64,000 nucleotides of DNA from Arthrobacter agilis (lineage in GTDB: Bacteria; Actinomycetota; Actinomycetes; Actinomycetales; Micrococcaceae), in contig NZ_JAUSXO010000001.1 of the NCBI RefSeq assembly GCF_030816075.1, positions 1,240,001 through 1,304,000 of the forward strand. The letters run 5' to 3'. The position numbers and the translations under genes were made by a program. Numbering within the stretch: position 1 is the first letter of the stretch; each line of letters opens with the position of its first letter. The notes beneath the pieces were generated by a model. It had not been told where the DNA came from and ran no database searches. It saw nothing but the letters and a program-made list of their open reading frames with translations. Of the stretch, positions 37,751-45,461 are shown one piece after another.

Positions 37751-37794
37751 TTTATGGTCCAGACCGTACGGGTTTATGGTCCAGACCGTACGGG
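37751..37794. repeat. Tandem 22-bp direct repeat with internal palindrome
   Basis: Two exact copies of TTTATGGTCCAGACCGTACGGG stand head to tail. Each contains the palindrome CCGTACGG. The 22-bp period (about two helical turns) suits cooperative repressor binding. Confidence 0.85.
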
Positions 37795-37999
37795 CTTGGC
37801 ACGCTTCCAAGCAAGAGTCAGGCTGAATCTTCAATTCCTCTGCAGTCTCTTCCCGTGGGGTGAACCTGTTCGCCCTCGTCCTGCGGCCTTACCGGCAGGC
37901 TTATCGACGGATTGGTCGACGTGGCGGAAGAGGATCAAGCGAAGGTTCTCGTGAGCTCGGTGTGCAAGGGAATCGGCCCGCTGCAGATACATTGGCCGC

Positions 38000-38653
38000 A
38001 TGCGACTCCCGCTTTCTTTCGCCCTGGCCGTGCTGCTGAGCGCGTCTTTGTCCTTGTCTTTGTCGGGGTGTTCGGGTGGCACCGAAACCGACGATGTGAC
38101 CGGCATTCCAGCATCATGGCTGGAAAAGACAGCGGACGGGTGGACTGCATCTGATGCATTCGGTGGTGATATGCCCGTGCTGACGAGGGAACGTTGCCAG
38201 CTGGGCGATGTGGTGCCCGACGTCCTCGGCGAGAAACCGGAGATCACCGACTCCGGGTGGGGCTCCTACGGTGATGATCCGGAAGCTGCGGACTCCTATC
38301 GTTACGTCTGCGATTTCTGGTCCGAAGGACGCTTCGCCGGTTCACTGCAGCTGATTCACGCCGCAGATCCAGCAACCGCCGAGCAGACCCTCGAGGACTT
38401 CGTGTCCCAGATCGACACGACCGATCAGGACAACACTGTTACAACGGTGCGAGTCGGACAACTCGACGTGCACGTCCTGGCGCGCTGGTACCCGACCAAC
38501 CCCCAAGGGGAATACCAGGCCCTGTACCTGGACACCGAGAACAACGCCCTGGCGGTGTTCGAGGTGAATTCACTCAAGGACGATGATTACGCGGAGTACT
38601 CCGACACCCGGGTAGCTGAAGACCTCGTCACCGCCCTGGCGGTCGGCACGTAG
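38000..38653 (+). CDS. Predicted lipoprotein of unknown function
   Basis: 217 residues. Signal LALAVLL-type helix ending LSGC (Cys24) then an acidic soluble domain (ASWLEKTADGWTASDAFGGD, RYVCDFWSEGRFAGSLQLI). Two further Cys (about 67 and 104) could pair. Exposed on the outer face of the membrane. No family recognised. Alone, followed by 240 bases without a gene. Confidence 0.75.
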   Translation: MRLPLSFALAVLLSASLSLSLSGCSGGTETDDVTGIPASWLEKTADGWTASDAFGGDMPVLTRERCQLGDVVPDVLGEKPEITDSGWGSYGDDPEAADSYRYVCDFWSEGRFAGSLQLIHAADPATAEQTLEDFVSQIDTTDQDNTVTTVRVGQLDVHVLARWYPTNPQGEYQALYLDTENNALAVFEVNSLKDDDYAEYSDTRVAEDLVTALAVGT

Positions 38654-38896
38654 GCAGGACTCGAGGCTGGTGCCCATGCGCCGGAGGTTCTGTTCCGAAT
38701 CGGGCCGCGTACGTGAGACTGCTTGTCTATAGCTCCGCCGTCCTAGGATGCCCATCATCCGACGCCGCACTCGCTTACCCCTGACACCGCCGGCGACCTC
38801 GGCTATCGACACACACCGACCCGACGAGCGGTCCGGAACGGACAGCAGGATCCTCGCGCTCGGCGGTGGAGTGCGGCTACCGCCGGCTGGCGTCGG

Positions 38897-39070
38897 CTAC
38901 TCGGAAGAGGGGGAGTTCCCGTTGGTGTCGGTGTAGTACGACCGCAGCCCGTGCTTCACGCCAAGCCGGATGATCCAGTACAGGACGAAGCCGAGGAACG
39001 CGGGCACGAGGACCCAGACGATGAAAACGACGACGAGCGAGAATCCATCCAGAACCACAGCTACCCCCAT
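38897..39070 (-). CDS. Small single-helix membrane protein
   Basis: 57 residues: VVLDGFSLVVVFIVWVLVPA and FLGFVLYWIIRLGVKHGL form one long or two short helices, with a polar end (SYYTDTNGNSPSSE). ATG at 39070; CATAAAT upstream may be a -10 for leaderless mRNA, as no Shine-Dalgarno is seen. Function unknown. Confidence 0.55.
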   Translation of the reverse strand: MGVAVVLDGFSLVVVFIVWVLVPAFLGFVLYWIIRLGVKHGLRSYYTDTNGNSPSSE

Positions 39071-39119
39071 TTATGAGCTATCAGATGCTTGAGCGTAGCG
39101 CGAGGGTTCGAGAGCCGGA

Positions 39120-39393
39120 CTACTCGGATGAAAGGTCGTCGATGTCACATCGCTTGATGTCCGCAGCATCGCGCAGGTACGCGCCGAGAATGTACTCCTC
39201 GAGCTTCACGCGTTCGATCCGCCGCTGGACGCGTCCGCCGACCCGGATGGCCGACAGGTCACCGGTCTTGATGAGCCCGCGGATGGTGCTGTCCTTTGCC
39301 ACCCGCTCATCGGCTTGAATGGCGGAGCGTGAGGAAGCGCGACGGCTTGCGCGGGGCGGACTCGGCGGAGGGCGTGGCATGTGACTCGGTCAT
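39120..39393 (-). pseudogene. Excisionase/BldC-type HTH protein, frameshifted
   Basis: ATG at 39393 starts MTESHATPSAESAPRKPSRF-LTLR, then the frame hits TGA at about 39308. A second frame gives the rest of the same domain: IQADERVAKDSTIRGLIKTG, DLSAIRVGGRVQRRIERVKL. Together they make the MerR-like HTH_17 domain (excisionase family) of about 90 residues. The one-base shift lies within 39311-39330. Such proteins bind DNA as small directionality or developmental factors. The break could be a read error or real loss. Confidence 0.72.
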
Positions 39394-39447
39394 GCGTCCG
39401 TTCTGCCTGACGGCGGCTCCACCCAACCCGGGCTGAGAGACTGCGGC

Positions 39448-39836
39448 ATGCCGAAGAAGCCCGACCCCTACGTGAAGAGCAGCTTCGCACAAGTCTGCGG
39501 CTGTTCGTCGGGGTGTTCATCATCCTTCCGCCGCTCATTCGTCTGGCCGACGGTCGGTGGGAAAGTGACGACTGGGGGCTTGTCGTTCTGGGCGCCCTGC
39601 TCTCGATCACTTGGCCGGTAATCGTCACCTCGGGTGTGCGTCAGCGACCGCGAGAGCGAGAAGGGTTGAATCAGCTCAGGTCGGCCATCGACTACTCCCG
39701 GGACGGAATAGGACCGGCCAAGGACTCTACCTGCCCATCACAACGCTCGAACCCTGCATCGGGGCCGCCGGGTCAGATGCGAGATGGGTGGACGCGCGAC
39801 GACCCTTGCCAGCGGCATGCAGCGGGTTCATCCTGA
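39448..39836 (+). CDS. Small two-helix membrane protein, start possibly frameshifted
   Basis: The frame ending at 39836 holds QLRTSLRLFVGVFIILPPLI and WGLVVLGALLSITWPVIVTS, two membrane helices, but its first ATG (39513) falls inside the first helix. An ATG at 39448 (MPKKPDPYV) is two frames off; one missing base near 39471-39476 would join them. Divergent from the HTH gene. No family recognised. Confidence 0.4.
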
Positions 39837-39867
39837 GCTCCACGCATAAACCATCGCGGGAGGACGA

Positions 39868-40926
39868 ATGAACCCCGAACCGGATGCCGAAACTGTCGCC
39901 GAACGTATCCTCACTGCGGCGCTCGGCACGATAGACATCCTCGCCATCCACCTCGGTGACCGGCTCGGCTGGTACCAGAGCCTTGCAAAGGAGGGGCCCG
40001 CATCGTCGTCCGAACTGGCGGAGCGCACAGACACGAGTGAGCGTTATGCACGCGAGTGGCTCGAGCAACAGGCCATCACGGGCATCCTGACAGTCACGGA
40101 GGGGGACAGCCGGCGTTTCACACTACCTCCCGGCTCCGCGGAGGTCCTCACTGACAGCAGCAGCCTCAACTACCTCGCACCACTGGCTCGAATGCTCGCC
40201 GGTGCTGCCGTGCAGTTGCCGGTGCTGCACCGGTCATATCGGACAGGCATGGGCGTAGGGTGGTCCGAGTTCGGGGCTGACGCGCGTGAGTCCCAGGCTG
40301 ACATGAATCGTCCGTGGTTCGAGCTGGAGCTGGAGAACGCATTGAATGAGGCACCTGCCCTGGTCTCCCGCCTGAAGGCGGAGGGCGCCACGATCGCGGA
40401 CATCGGCTGTGGTGCCGGCTGGTCGACGATCGCGCTTGCTCGGATGTTGCCGGCTGCGCGGGTGCATGGGTTCGACATCGACTCCGAGTCGATAGGGCTT
40501 GCGCGAATCAACGCGACCACAGCGGGAAGTGCTGCCAGATTCGAGAACCTCGACGCTGCGCGACTGCCCGCTGCACGATTCGACGCAATCTTCGCCTTCG
40601 AGTGCATCCACGACATGCCCTATCCGGTCAGGGTGCTGGCTGCGGCTCGCGAAGCGCTTCGGCCCCATGGAACCGTGATCGTCATGGATGAGGCGGTCGG
40701 CGAATCCTTCGCTCCTCCGGGGGATGAGCTTGAGCGGCTCATGTACGGTTTCAGTTTGCTGATCTGCCTGCCTGACGGGATGGCGCACCCCGGCAGCGCC
40801 GGCACAGGAACCGTCATGCGACCGGACACGCTACGCCGATACGCTCTAGACGCAGGATTCGCAGACGTCAGAACTCTGCCTATTGAGAACTTCGGGTTCT
40901 TCCGCTTCTACGAACTGGTGCCCTGA
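39868..40926 (+). CDS. SAM-dependent methyltransferase with winged-helix N terminus
   Basis: 352 residues, GGAGGA four bases before ATG. The N-terminal helical/winged part (LGDRLGWYQSLAKEGPASSS, ELAERTDTSERYAREWLEQQ) is the dimerisation-HTH module of O-methyltransferases. The Rossmann core has IADIGCGAGWSTIALARMLP (motif I) and GFDIDSESI (motif II). It methylates an unknown small molecule. The gene stands upstream of an alpha/beta hydrolase in the same direction. Confidence 0.86.
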   Translation: MNPEPDAETVAERILTAALGTIDILAIHLGDRLGWYQSLAKEGPASSSELAERTDTSERYAREWLEQQAITGILTVTEGDSRRFTLPPGSAEVLTDSSSLNYLAPLARMLAGAAVQLPVLHRSYRTGMGVGWSEFGADARESQADMNRPWFELELENALNEAPALVSRLKAEGATIADIGCGAGWSTIALARMLPAARVHGFDIDSESIGLARINATTAGSAARFENLDAARLPAARFDAIFAFECIHDMPYPVRVLAAAREALRPHGTVIVMDEAVGESFAPPGDELERLMYGFSLLICLPDGMAHPGSAGTGTVMRPDTLRRYALDAGFADVRTLPIENFGFFRFYELVP

Positions 40927-40972
40927 CCGACACCCATGGTCCATGAGCCGACCCGCGGCGTACTGTCGACCT

Positions 40973-41770
40973 ATGGAATCGGAGGTCCTGGATCTCACGC
41001 TCCGGACGCATATTGCGGTTCCGTGCCTCGTTCGTGGCGACCCCGATGCGCCACCCGTCCTGCTGCTGCACGCATGGGGCGAATCGCGAGGGTGCTTTGA
41101 CCGGCTCGTTGATCTACTCACTGGGTACAAGGTCTATGCCCCCGACCTCCGGGGACAGGGCGACGCGGACAAGCCGGAGTCGGGCTACTCCTTGGCGGAA
41201 CAGGCGGAAGACGTTGCCGCGATTCTCGACGCACTCGGCGTTCAGAAGGCCTTCGTCCTCGGCTCCTCCAGTGGTGGTTATGTCGCCCAGCAGTTAGCCA
41301 TCGCATACCCGGACCGGGTCGCAGCTCTGGTCCTCGTTGGCGTACCGCTGAGCCTCCATGGAGAGGCTCCGTTCGCAGCTGAGGTGGAACGCCTGACCGA
41401 TCCGATCAACGAGCACTGGGTCCGGGAGTCGCTCTTCTGGTATCCGCCACAGCAGAAGGTTCCCGCCTGGTTCCTCGAGGACCGGATCCTCGACGGTGTC
41501 AAGATGCCTGCCCGCGCCTGGAAGGGAATCCTGCAGGGTTTGAGCTCCGCGACACCACCAACCGAACTGGGAACCATCCGCGCTCCCACACTCCTCCTGT
41601 GGGGTGACCATGACGCATTACTACCGTGGCGGGATCAACAGATCCTGGCGGCGCGGATACCCGGCACGGTGGTGAAGGTCTACCGTGGAGTGGCTCACCT
41701 GGTCCTCTGGGAACGCCCGGACTTGGTCGCGCGCGACGCGGTAGCGTTCCTCGACACTCTTACCTTGTGA
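40973..41770 (+). CDS. Alpha/beta hydrolase
   Basis: 265 residues from ATG at 40973. Oxyanion loop LLLHAWGESRG, nucleophile elbow VLGSSSGGYVAQ (Ser), acid GDHDALLPW (Asp) and His in YRGVAHLVLWE complete the triad. Closest in style to epoxide hydrolase or haloalkane dehalogenase-like esterases; substrate unknown. TACTGT just upstream may be a -10 for leaderless mRNA. The 41771-41979 stretch that follows shows no gene. Confidence 0.88.
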   Translation: MESEVLDLTLRTHIAVPCLVRGDPDAPPVLLLHAWGESRGCFDRLVDLLTGYKVYAPDLRGQGDADKPESGYSLAEQAEDVAAILDALGVQKAFVLGSSSGGYVAQQLAIAYPDRVAALVLVGVPLSLHGEAPFAAEVERLTDPINEHWVRESLFWYPPQQKVPAWFLEDRILDGVKMPARAWKGILQGLSSATPPTELGTIRAPTLLLWGDHDALLPWRDQQILAARIPGTVVKVYRGVAHLVLWERPDLVARDAVAFLDTLTL

Positions 41771-41979
41771 AGCGCCGCACCGCCGGGCTGCGAGGCGGCA
41801 CTAGCCCGTGGGGGCCAGGCTCCGGCCGGTGATGTCGTCTGCGCCAACCGCACCGAGATGAAGGCGGCGGGCGCCGGCCCAGCACGCGGGGGATCATGGC
41901 TTCGACGCTGCGTTCGATCGTGACCACGACGGCGTAGTCTGCTCGTCATGACCATGGGGGAGAAGTCAGGCGGCGCGGC

Positions 41980-42165
41980 ATGCTGATCGAGATACTCGGT
42001 GGGATCGGTCGGGTTGCCCTCGAAGTGCTGCTGGAGATTGGCTGTTTCTGGGGGCGGGGTGACCGGCGAGAATACCGAGCCTACGTCGACGCGCTTCCCC
42101 CGGGCGAGAAGCCACTGTCCAAGAGGAAATGGAGGTCCTCCGAACAGTCCAATTGCGCGGAATGA
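41980..42165 (+). CDS. Small protein, first of a coupled pair
   Basis: 61 residues: a hydrophobic start (LIEILGGIGRVALEVLLEIG) then a polar, basic part (EYRAYVDALPPGEKPLSKRK). Its stop overlaps the next start as ATGA, which supports expression. No Shine-Dalgarno of note. Unknown function. Confidence 0.5.
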   Translation: MLIEILGGIGRVALEVLLEIGCFWGRGDRREYRAYVDALPPGEKPLSKRKWRSSEQSNCAE

Positions 42166-42416
42166 CGGACCCGCAGGCTTTCGCCGAGCCCGGAGAGGAT
42201 ACTGCGGAGACACTCCGGCGGGGTTTCCTCTGGCGCTTCCTGCAGGTCATGGCCGTCGGTTCCTGGATCCCGCTGGCCTACTTCGGCCTGTCCCTCATCG
42301 GCTACCGTCAGACGGGCGGACCGGTCGTCGAGATCATCGGCGGAGCCCTGTTCCTGGCGCTGCCCTGGGAATCCGACCCGTGCGTGTCTGCCGAGTCCAG
42401 CCGCCGGGGTGGGTGA
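42162..42416 (+). CDS. Small membrane protein, second of a coupled pair
   Basis: 84 residues from ATG at 42162. A polar start (TDPQAFAEPGEDTAETLRRG) is followed by FLQVMAVGSWIPLAYFGLSL and a second hydrophobic stretch (VVEIIGGALFLALPW). Translationally coupled to the upstream ORF. Unknown function. The 42417-42649 stretch downstream holds an open frame of doubtful coding character. Confidence 0.5.
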   Translation: MTDPQAFAEPGEDTAETLRRGFLWRFLQVMAVGSWIPLAYFGLSLIGYRQTGGPVVEIIGGALFLALPWESDPCVSAESSRRGG

Positions 42417-42649
42417 GATCGACTCAACGAACTGGGTCACCCTCCCGGAGGACTATGCGCGCGGGAACGCCCACCGGGACGACGGCGAACCGAACGGGCC
42501 AGTCATCAGCGCTGGGCTGCCTGCCAGCATGATCTTCACGGACGGCAATGACCACGCTGAGCTCGGTTGCGACGGACCTCGGGTAGGCCGGAAGGGCTCG
42601 GCGCCCGTATCCTCTGGTATTCGAGCTCCACCGCTGAAAAGGCAGGCCT

Positions 42650-42850
42650 ATGGAAGAGTACGTCCCCACCGGTTTCTTCATCTTCTCGCTGGCGCTGATC
42701 AACGCCGGCCTGGCCGAGCAGAAGGACCGGTCCCGATGGGCTTGGTTCCTGGTGTCCCTGTTCCTCGGACCTCTGGCGACAGCAATGATCGTCATCTGGA
42801 AGCCTCCGATCAGGGCAGAGGTAGCCGCAGCTGCGGTGGACCTGAGGTAG
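42650..42850 (+). CDS. Small two-helix membrane protein
   Basis: 66 residues: PTGFFIFSLALINAGLAEQK, then WAWFLVSLFLGPLATAMIVI. The layout, two helices joined by a charged EQKDRSR turn, is seen in many actinobacterial small membrane proteins of unknown role. Weak ribosome-binding site. Confidence 0.52.
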   Translation: MEEYVPTGFFIFSLALINAGLAEQKDRSRWAWFLVSLFLGPLATAMIVIWKPPIRAEVAAAAVDLR

Positions 42851-43157
42851 GGCCCTCCTACGGACGGTGGGCTGCCACCCGGTCCGGCGGTGACCGGAAG
42901 GCAGGGGCATCCTCGACGAGTCGTGCGGGATCGAAGCTCATCAGCCACGGCTGGAAGCTCTCAACAACGCAGCGCCTCGACGTGGTCGTTCTCGATCGTC
43001 AGGAGACTCGCTTCGACGTCCGGGTCGGCATCGCTTCCGAAGTGCTCCGAGACCTGGCCGACAAGGGTCAGGAGGTCGATGACCGGTTGCAACTGCCTGT
43101 CGGGGTCGCGCTGTGTGGAGATGCACTTGCTGCGGACGCCACGATCTCCCTGAGCTC
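42851..43157. other. Gene-poor stretch with a possible minus-strand remnant
   Basis: No ORF with a start can be supported. On the minus strand one frame without a start codon reads QRDPDRQLQPVIDLLTLVGQ and SEHFGSDADPDVEASLLTIE before a stop, which looks like the tail of a lost gene. Confidence 0.3.
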
Positions 43158-43355
43158 CTAGGCCGCCTCTACATCGACGACCGGCGGCAGGGACGGCAGC
43201 GTCACGACCTGGGCGGAACGGCGCTCACGCAGGACTACCTGGATCGGCAGGGGCGGCATCAGCCGGCCGCGCTCGATGATCTCGAGGGTCCGCCGGGACT
43301 GCGGGATAGTGACGTTCGAGGTGGCGTCGTGGTACTCGCCGGGGTGGGTGATCAT
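43158..43355 (-). CDS. Small protein of unknown function
   Basis: 65 residues from ATG at 43355 (ITHPGEYHDATSNVTIPQSR, RTLEIIERGRLMPPLPIQVV). Weak ribosome-binding site AGAGAAG. Codon third positions are GC-rich. No family recognised; the upstream open frame to 43607 is not believed. Confidence 0.4.
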   Translation of the reverse strand: MITHPGEYHDATSNVTIPQSRRTLEIIERGRLMPPLPIQVVLRERRSAQVVTLPSLPPVVDVEAA

Positions 43356-43479
43356 GGCTTGCTTCTCTTGCTGGTGATGAGTCCATTCACAGGCTATTCG
43401 TTGCCGGTGACAGTATGGCGGGGTGCCATCGAACGGAGCATCACCACGGCTACGGTGACCGGGTGCCCCAACTGGAGCC

Positions 43480-43578
43480 TCAGAAGGGTTCGCTGCCGTC
43501 AATGATCTTGCGGTCGAGAGCGGCGCCGAGGAACCCGCGGATGAGGCGTGAGATGTGCTCGGACTCGATGCCTGACAT
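43480..43578 (-). CDS. Possible 32-residue peptide gene
   Basis: ATG at 43578 with AGGA eight bases upstream encodes SGIESEHISRLIRGFLGAAL-DRKIIDGSEPF, a clean amphipathic helix. Too short to be sure. Confidence 0.3.
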   Translation of the reverse strand: MSGIESEHISRLIRGFLGAALDRKIIDGSEPF

Positions 43579-43661
43579 ACCTCTTGTCCTGGTCCATTGC
43601 CCTGCACTCCGCCTTGCTACCTCTGCTCGTACCTCCTCGCCAGGGATCAGCCGAATCCCGG

Positions 43662-44021
43662 TCAGTAGCCCTCAAGGACGGCGACGCGGCGCAGCCGCCA
43701 GTCCTGCATCCGCGGGTCCACGTTCATCTCGAACTCGAGGACCGGGGAGGACGGCCCGGTCTGGGCCTGGAACCGCCAGGACCGGGTGGTTCCGGTGCTG
43801 TCCCGCTGGTGCGGCGACGTGGTGTTTGATCCCGGTCGGCTGTCCGTGCTGGACCGCGCGATCGGAGTGCCGATGACCTGCCAGATGCTGCCCCGCCAGC
43901 GCAGCGCCAAGGGGGTTCCGGAGGGAAGGAACCGGACGGCCGCGGGTTCGTCGAGGGCTTGCCCTGCCGCTTCTCGTGCTGATGGTGTCGGTGGTGTGGT
44001 GTCCACTGGTTGTGCTGTCAT
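43662..44021 (-). CDS. DUF6504-like protein, probably SOS-controlled
   Basis: 119 residues. The spacing RFLPSGTPLALRWRGSIWQV, then RSWRFQAQTGPSSPVLEFEM and DWRLRRV is like the small DUF6504 proteins that, from memory, accompany DNA-damage genes (ImuB/DnaE2 type) in actinobacteria. The match is by pattern only. ATG at 44021 with a GAAG-type ribosome-binding site. A LexA-like box lies 44-63 bases upstream, which supports a DNA-damage role. Confidence 0.55.
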   Translation of the reverse strand: MTAQPVDTTPPTPSAREAAGQALDEPAAVRFLPSGTPLALRWRGSIWQVIGTPIARSSTDSRPGSNTTSPHQRDSTGTTRSWRFQAQTGPSSPVLEFEMNVDPRMQDWRLRRVAVLEGY

Positions 44022-44064
44022 CGACCGCTTCTTTCTTGCCCTGATGGTGGTGTGCAGGGTCTTA

Positions 44065-44084
44065 AATAGAACACAGGTTCGATT
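44065..44084 (-). promoter_or_regulatory. LexA/SOS-box-like operator
   Basis: AATAGAAC-ACAG-GTTCGATT, an inverted repeat with 8-bp arms and one mismatch, fits the actinobacterial LexA consensus GAAC-N4-GTTC. It lies upstream of the minus-strand DUF6504-like gene. Confidence 0.75.
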
Positions 44085-44108
44085 ATTTGGGAAGCTGCCG
44101 GCGGGGGC

Positions 44109-44144
44109 GAGCCGCCCGTGACGCCGTGAGGGAGTCTGTCTACG
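44109..44144 (+). repeat. Copy 1 of a dispersed 36-bp repeat
   Basis: Matches 59931-59966 at 31 of 36 positions, with the core GTGACGCCGTGA-GGAG-CTG-CTACG. Both copies are on the plus strand in non-coding DNA, so this may be a shared promoter or the edge of a duplicated or mobile piece. Confidence 0.65.
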
Positions 44145-44272
44145 CGCGACGCGCGACGCGTCCAGCGGGTCGCCGCGGTAATGGCGGCCAATTGCGAGTG
44201 CGGTGTCTGAGCAGGTACGACATTTTCATGGGGTCACTGCGTCTTGTGGATTGCGGGTGGGATCACTGCCAC

Positions 44273-44764
44273 TCAGCTCGCGGGGTCCCGGGACGAAGTG
44301 TCGGGGCCTTCCGGTGCCCAGCGATACAGGGCGTCAGGCTCCTTCTCCTCGTTGCCGGATCCATCTCCGGTACGGACGAGCGAGAATCCGTGGTGTTCGT
44401 AGAAGGTCCGCGCCCGGGTGTTGCGCACGAAAGTGTAGAGCTGCAGGCCCTTCGGTCGTCGTTCCTGGGCCAGGCACACCAACCGGGAGCCGATGCCTTG
44501 ACCGAGGTGGGCTGGATCGACGTAGAGCTGTTCGAGTACGTCGTCGTTCAAAGCCATAAAGGCGAGGATCGACGTGTTGCGGCGCACGACCCATACCTCG
44601 TGGGTTTCCAGGACCACATCGGTGATCCACCGGAGCGTCTCTTCGTCGCTGTGCAGCACCGGCAGGTAGGGGAGCGCCTGCCGGCGTGAGCGCAGATGGA
44701 CCGAGGTGATTCCCACCGCGTCGGCGCCGGTACCTCGTTGGATCACCACGCCGTGCTCCTGCAT
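44273..44764 (-). CDS. GNAT-family N-acetyltransferase
   Basis: 163 residues from ATG at 44764 (GGAGG five bases upstream). The acetyl-CoA motif is LYVDPAHLGQGIGSRLVCLA (Q-x-x-G-x-G), followed by VRNTRARTFYEHHGFSLVR, the typical C-terminal half. Acceptor unknown. Single gene, convergent with no partner. Confidence 0.9.
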   Translation of the reverse strand: MQEHGVVIQRGTGADAVGITSVHLRSRRQALPYLPVLHSDEETLRWITDVVLETHEVWVVRRNTSILAFMALNDDVLEQLYVDPAHLGQGIGSRLVCLAQERRPKGLQLYTFVRNTRARTFYEHHGFSLVRTGDGSGNEEKEPDALYRWAPEGPDTSSRDPAS

Positions 44765-44866
44765 CCTGACCTCCCGCGGGTTGACGCATCGTCGCACCGG
44801 ATCTTGCTCTGACTTTTCGCTGTGGTGATCGGTCTGGTCAAGGGTTGCAGCATTGAAGTCCGCGCG

Positions 44867-45073
44867 TCACGGTGTCGAGGGCTCGGCGCCGAGTGCCTGA
44901 ACGATCGGGCATCCGGCGCACGGATCGATGCCTTGCTGGTTGAGGAGGGTTTCGAGTGCGTCCCTGGTGCGCTGCAGGTCCCGGATCCGGGCATCGATCT
45001 CCTCGAATTTGTCTGCCGCGACGGTGATTACCGAGCGCACCCGTGCCCGCCCGGCGAGCTCAGCTTTGCGCAT
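44867..45073 (-). CDS. MerR-type C-terminal effector domain without HTH (truncated regulator)
   Basis: 68 residues: SVITVAADKFEEIDARIRDL, QRTRDALETLLNQQGIDPCA and GCPIVQAL. This equals the coiled-coil dimer helix plus metal loop (CAGC) of MerR regulators such as ZntR/CueR-like proteins. The 70-residue DNA-binding head is absent and no upstream frame supplies it. Either a gene remnant or a stand-alone antagonist that dimerises with full MerR proteins. Confidence 0.65.
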   Translation of the reverse strand: MRKAELAGRARVRSVITVAADKFEEIDARIRDLQRTRDALETLLNQQGIDPCAGCPIVQALGAEPSTP

Positions 45074-45461
45074 GCTCGAAGCCTAGGGTGACGCGGCGCT
45101 CGCTGCATGGCCACACGACGACGGCAAGAGCGTAGAGCCGACAGGCGAACGATGCGCAACGCATTCTGATGTGTCATGACGACACCTTCGACTCTGCACC
45201 GTAGTGCCGGGTCAAGCAGCCGCGTCGCGGTCAGCAGTAAGGGAGAACGACGTGACCCCGATCCGTCTCGGAGCGGCGTTGGTGTCGGGATGTCCTGCCG
45301 CGTGTCGCGAGCATCGACGGTGATGGTCTGCTCGTTCGTGGCTAGGTCTGGACCCCGTCGATCGGCACGAGCTGTCACGGGTTTGTTGCGAGCCACTCCC
45401 CGGACACGAGCAGCCCTGGTTCAGGTCAGCGACCGTCACGCATGGGAAGAGCTTCCTGAAC
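45074..45461. other. Gene-poor stretch between the MerR remnant and the GGDEF-EAL gene
   Basis: No convincing gene. A GTG at 45251 with AAGGGAG upstream opens only a 23-codon frame (TPIRLGAALVSGCPAACREH), which may be the front of a deleted gene. Confidence 0.35.

Noticed and set aside
44087..44689. 200-codon plus-strand open frame
   Set aside because: Antisense of the GNAT gene at 44273-44764, which has intact cofactor motifs.
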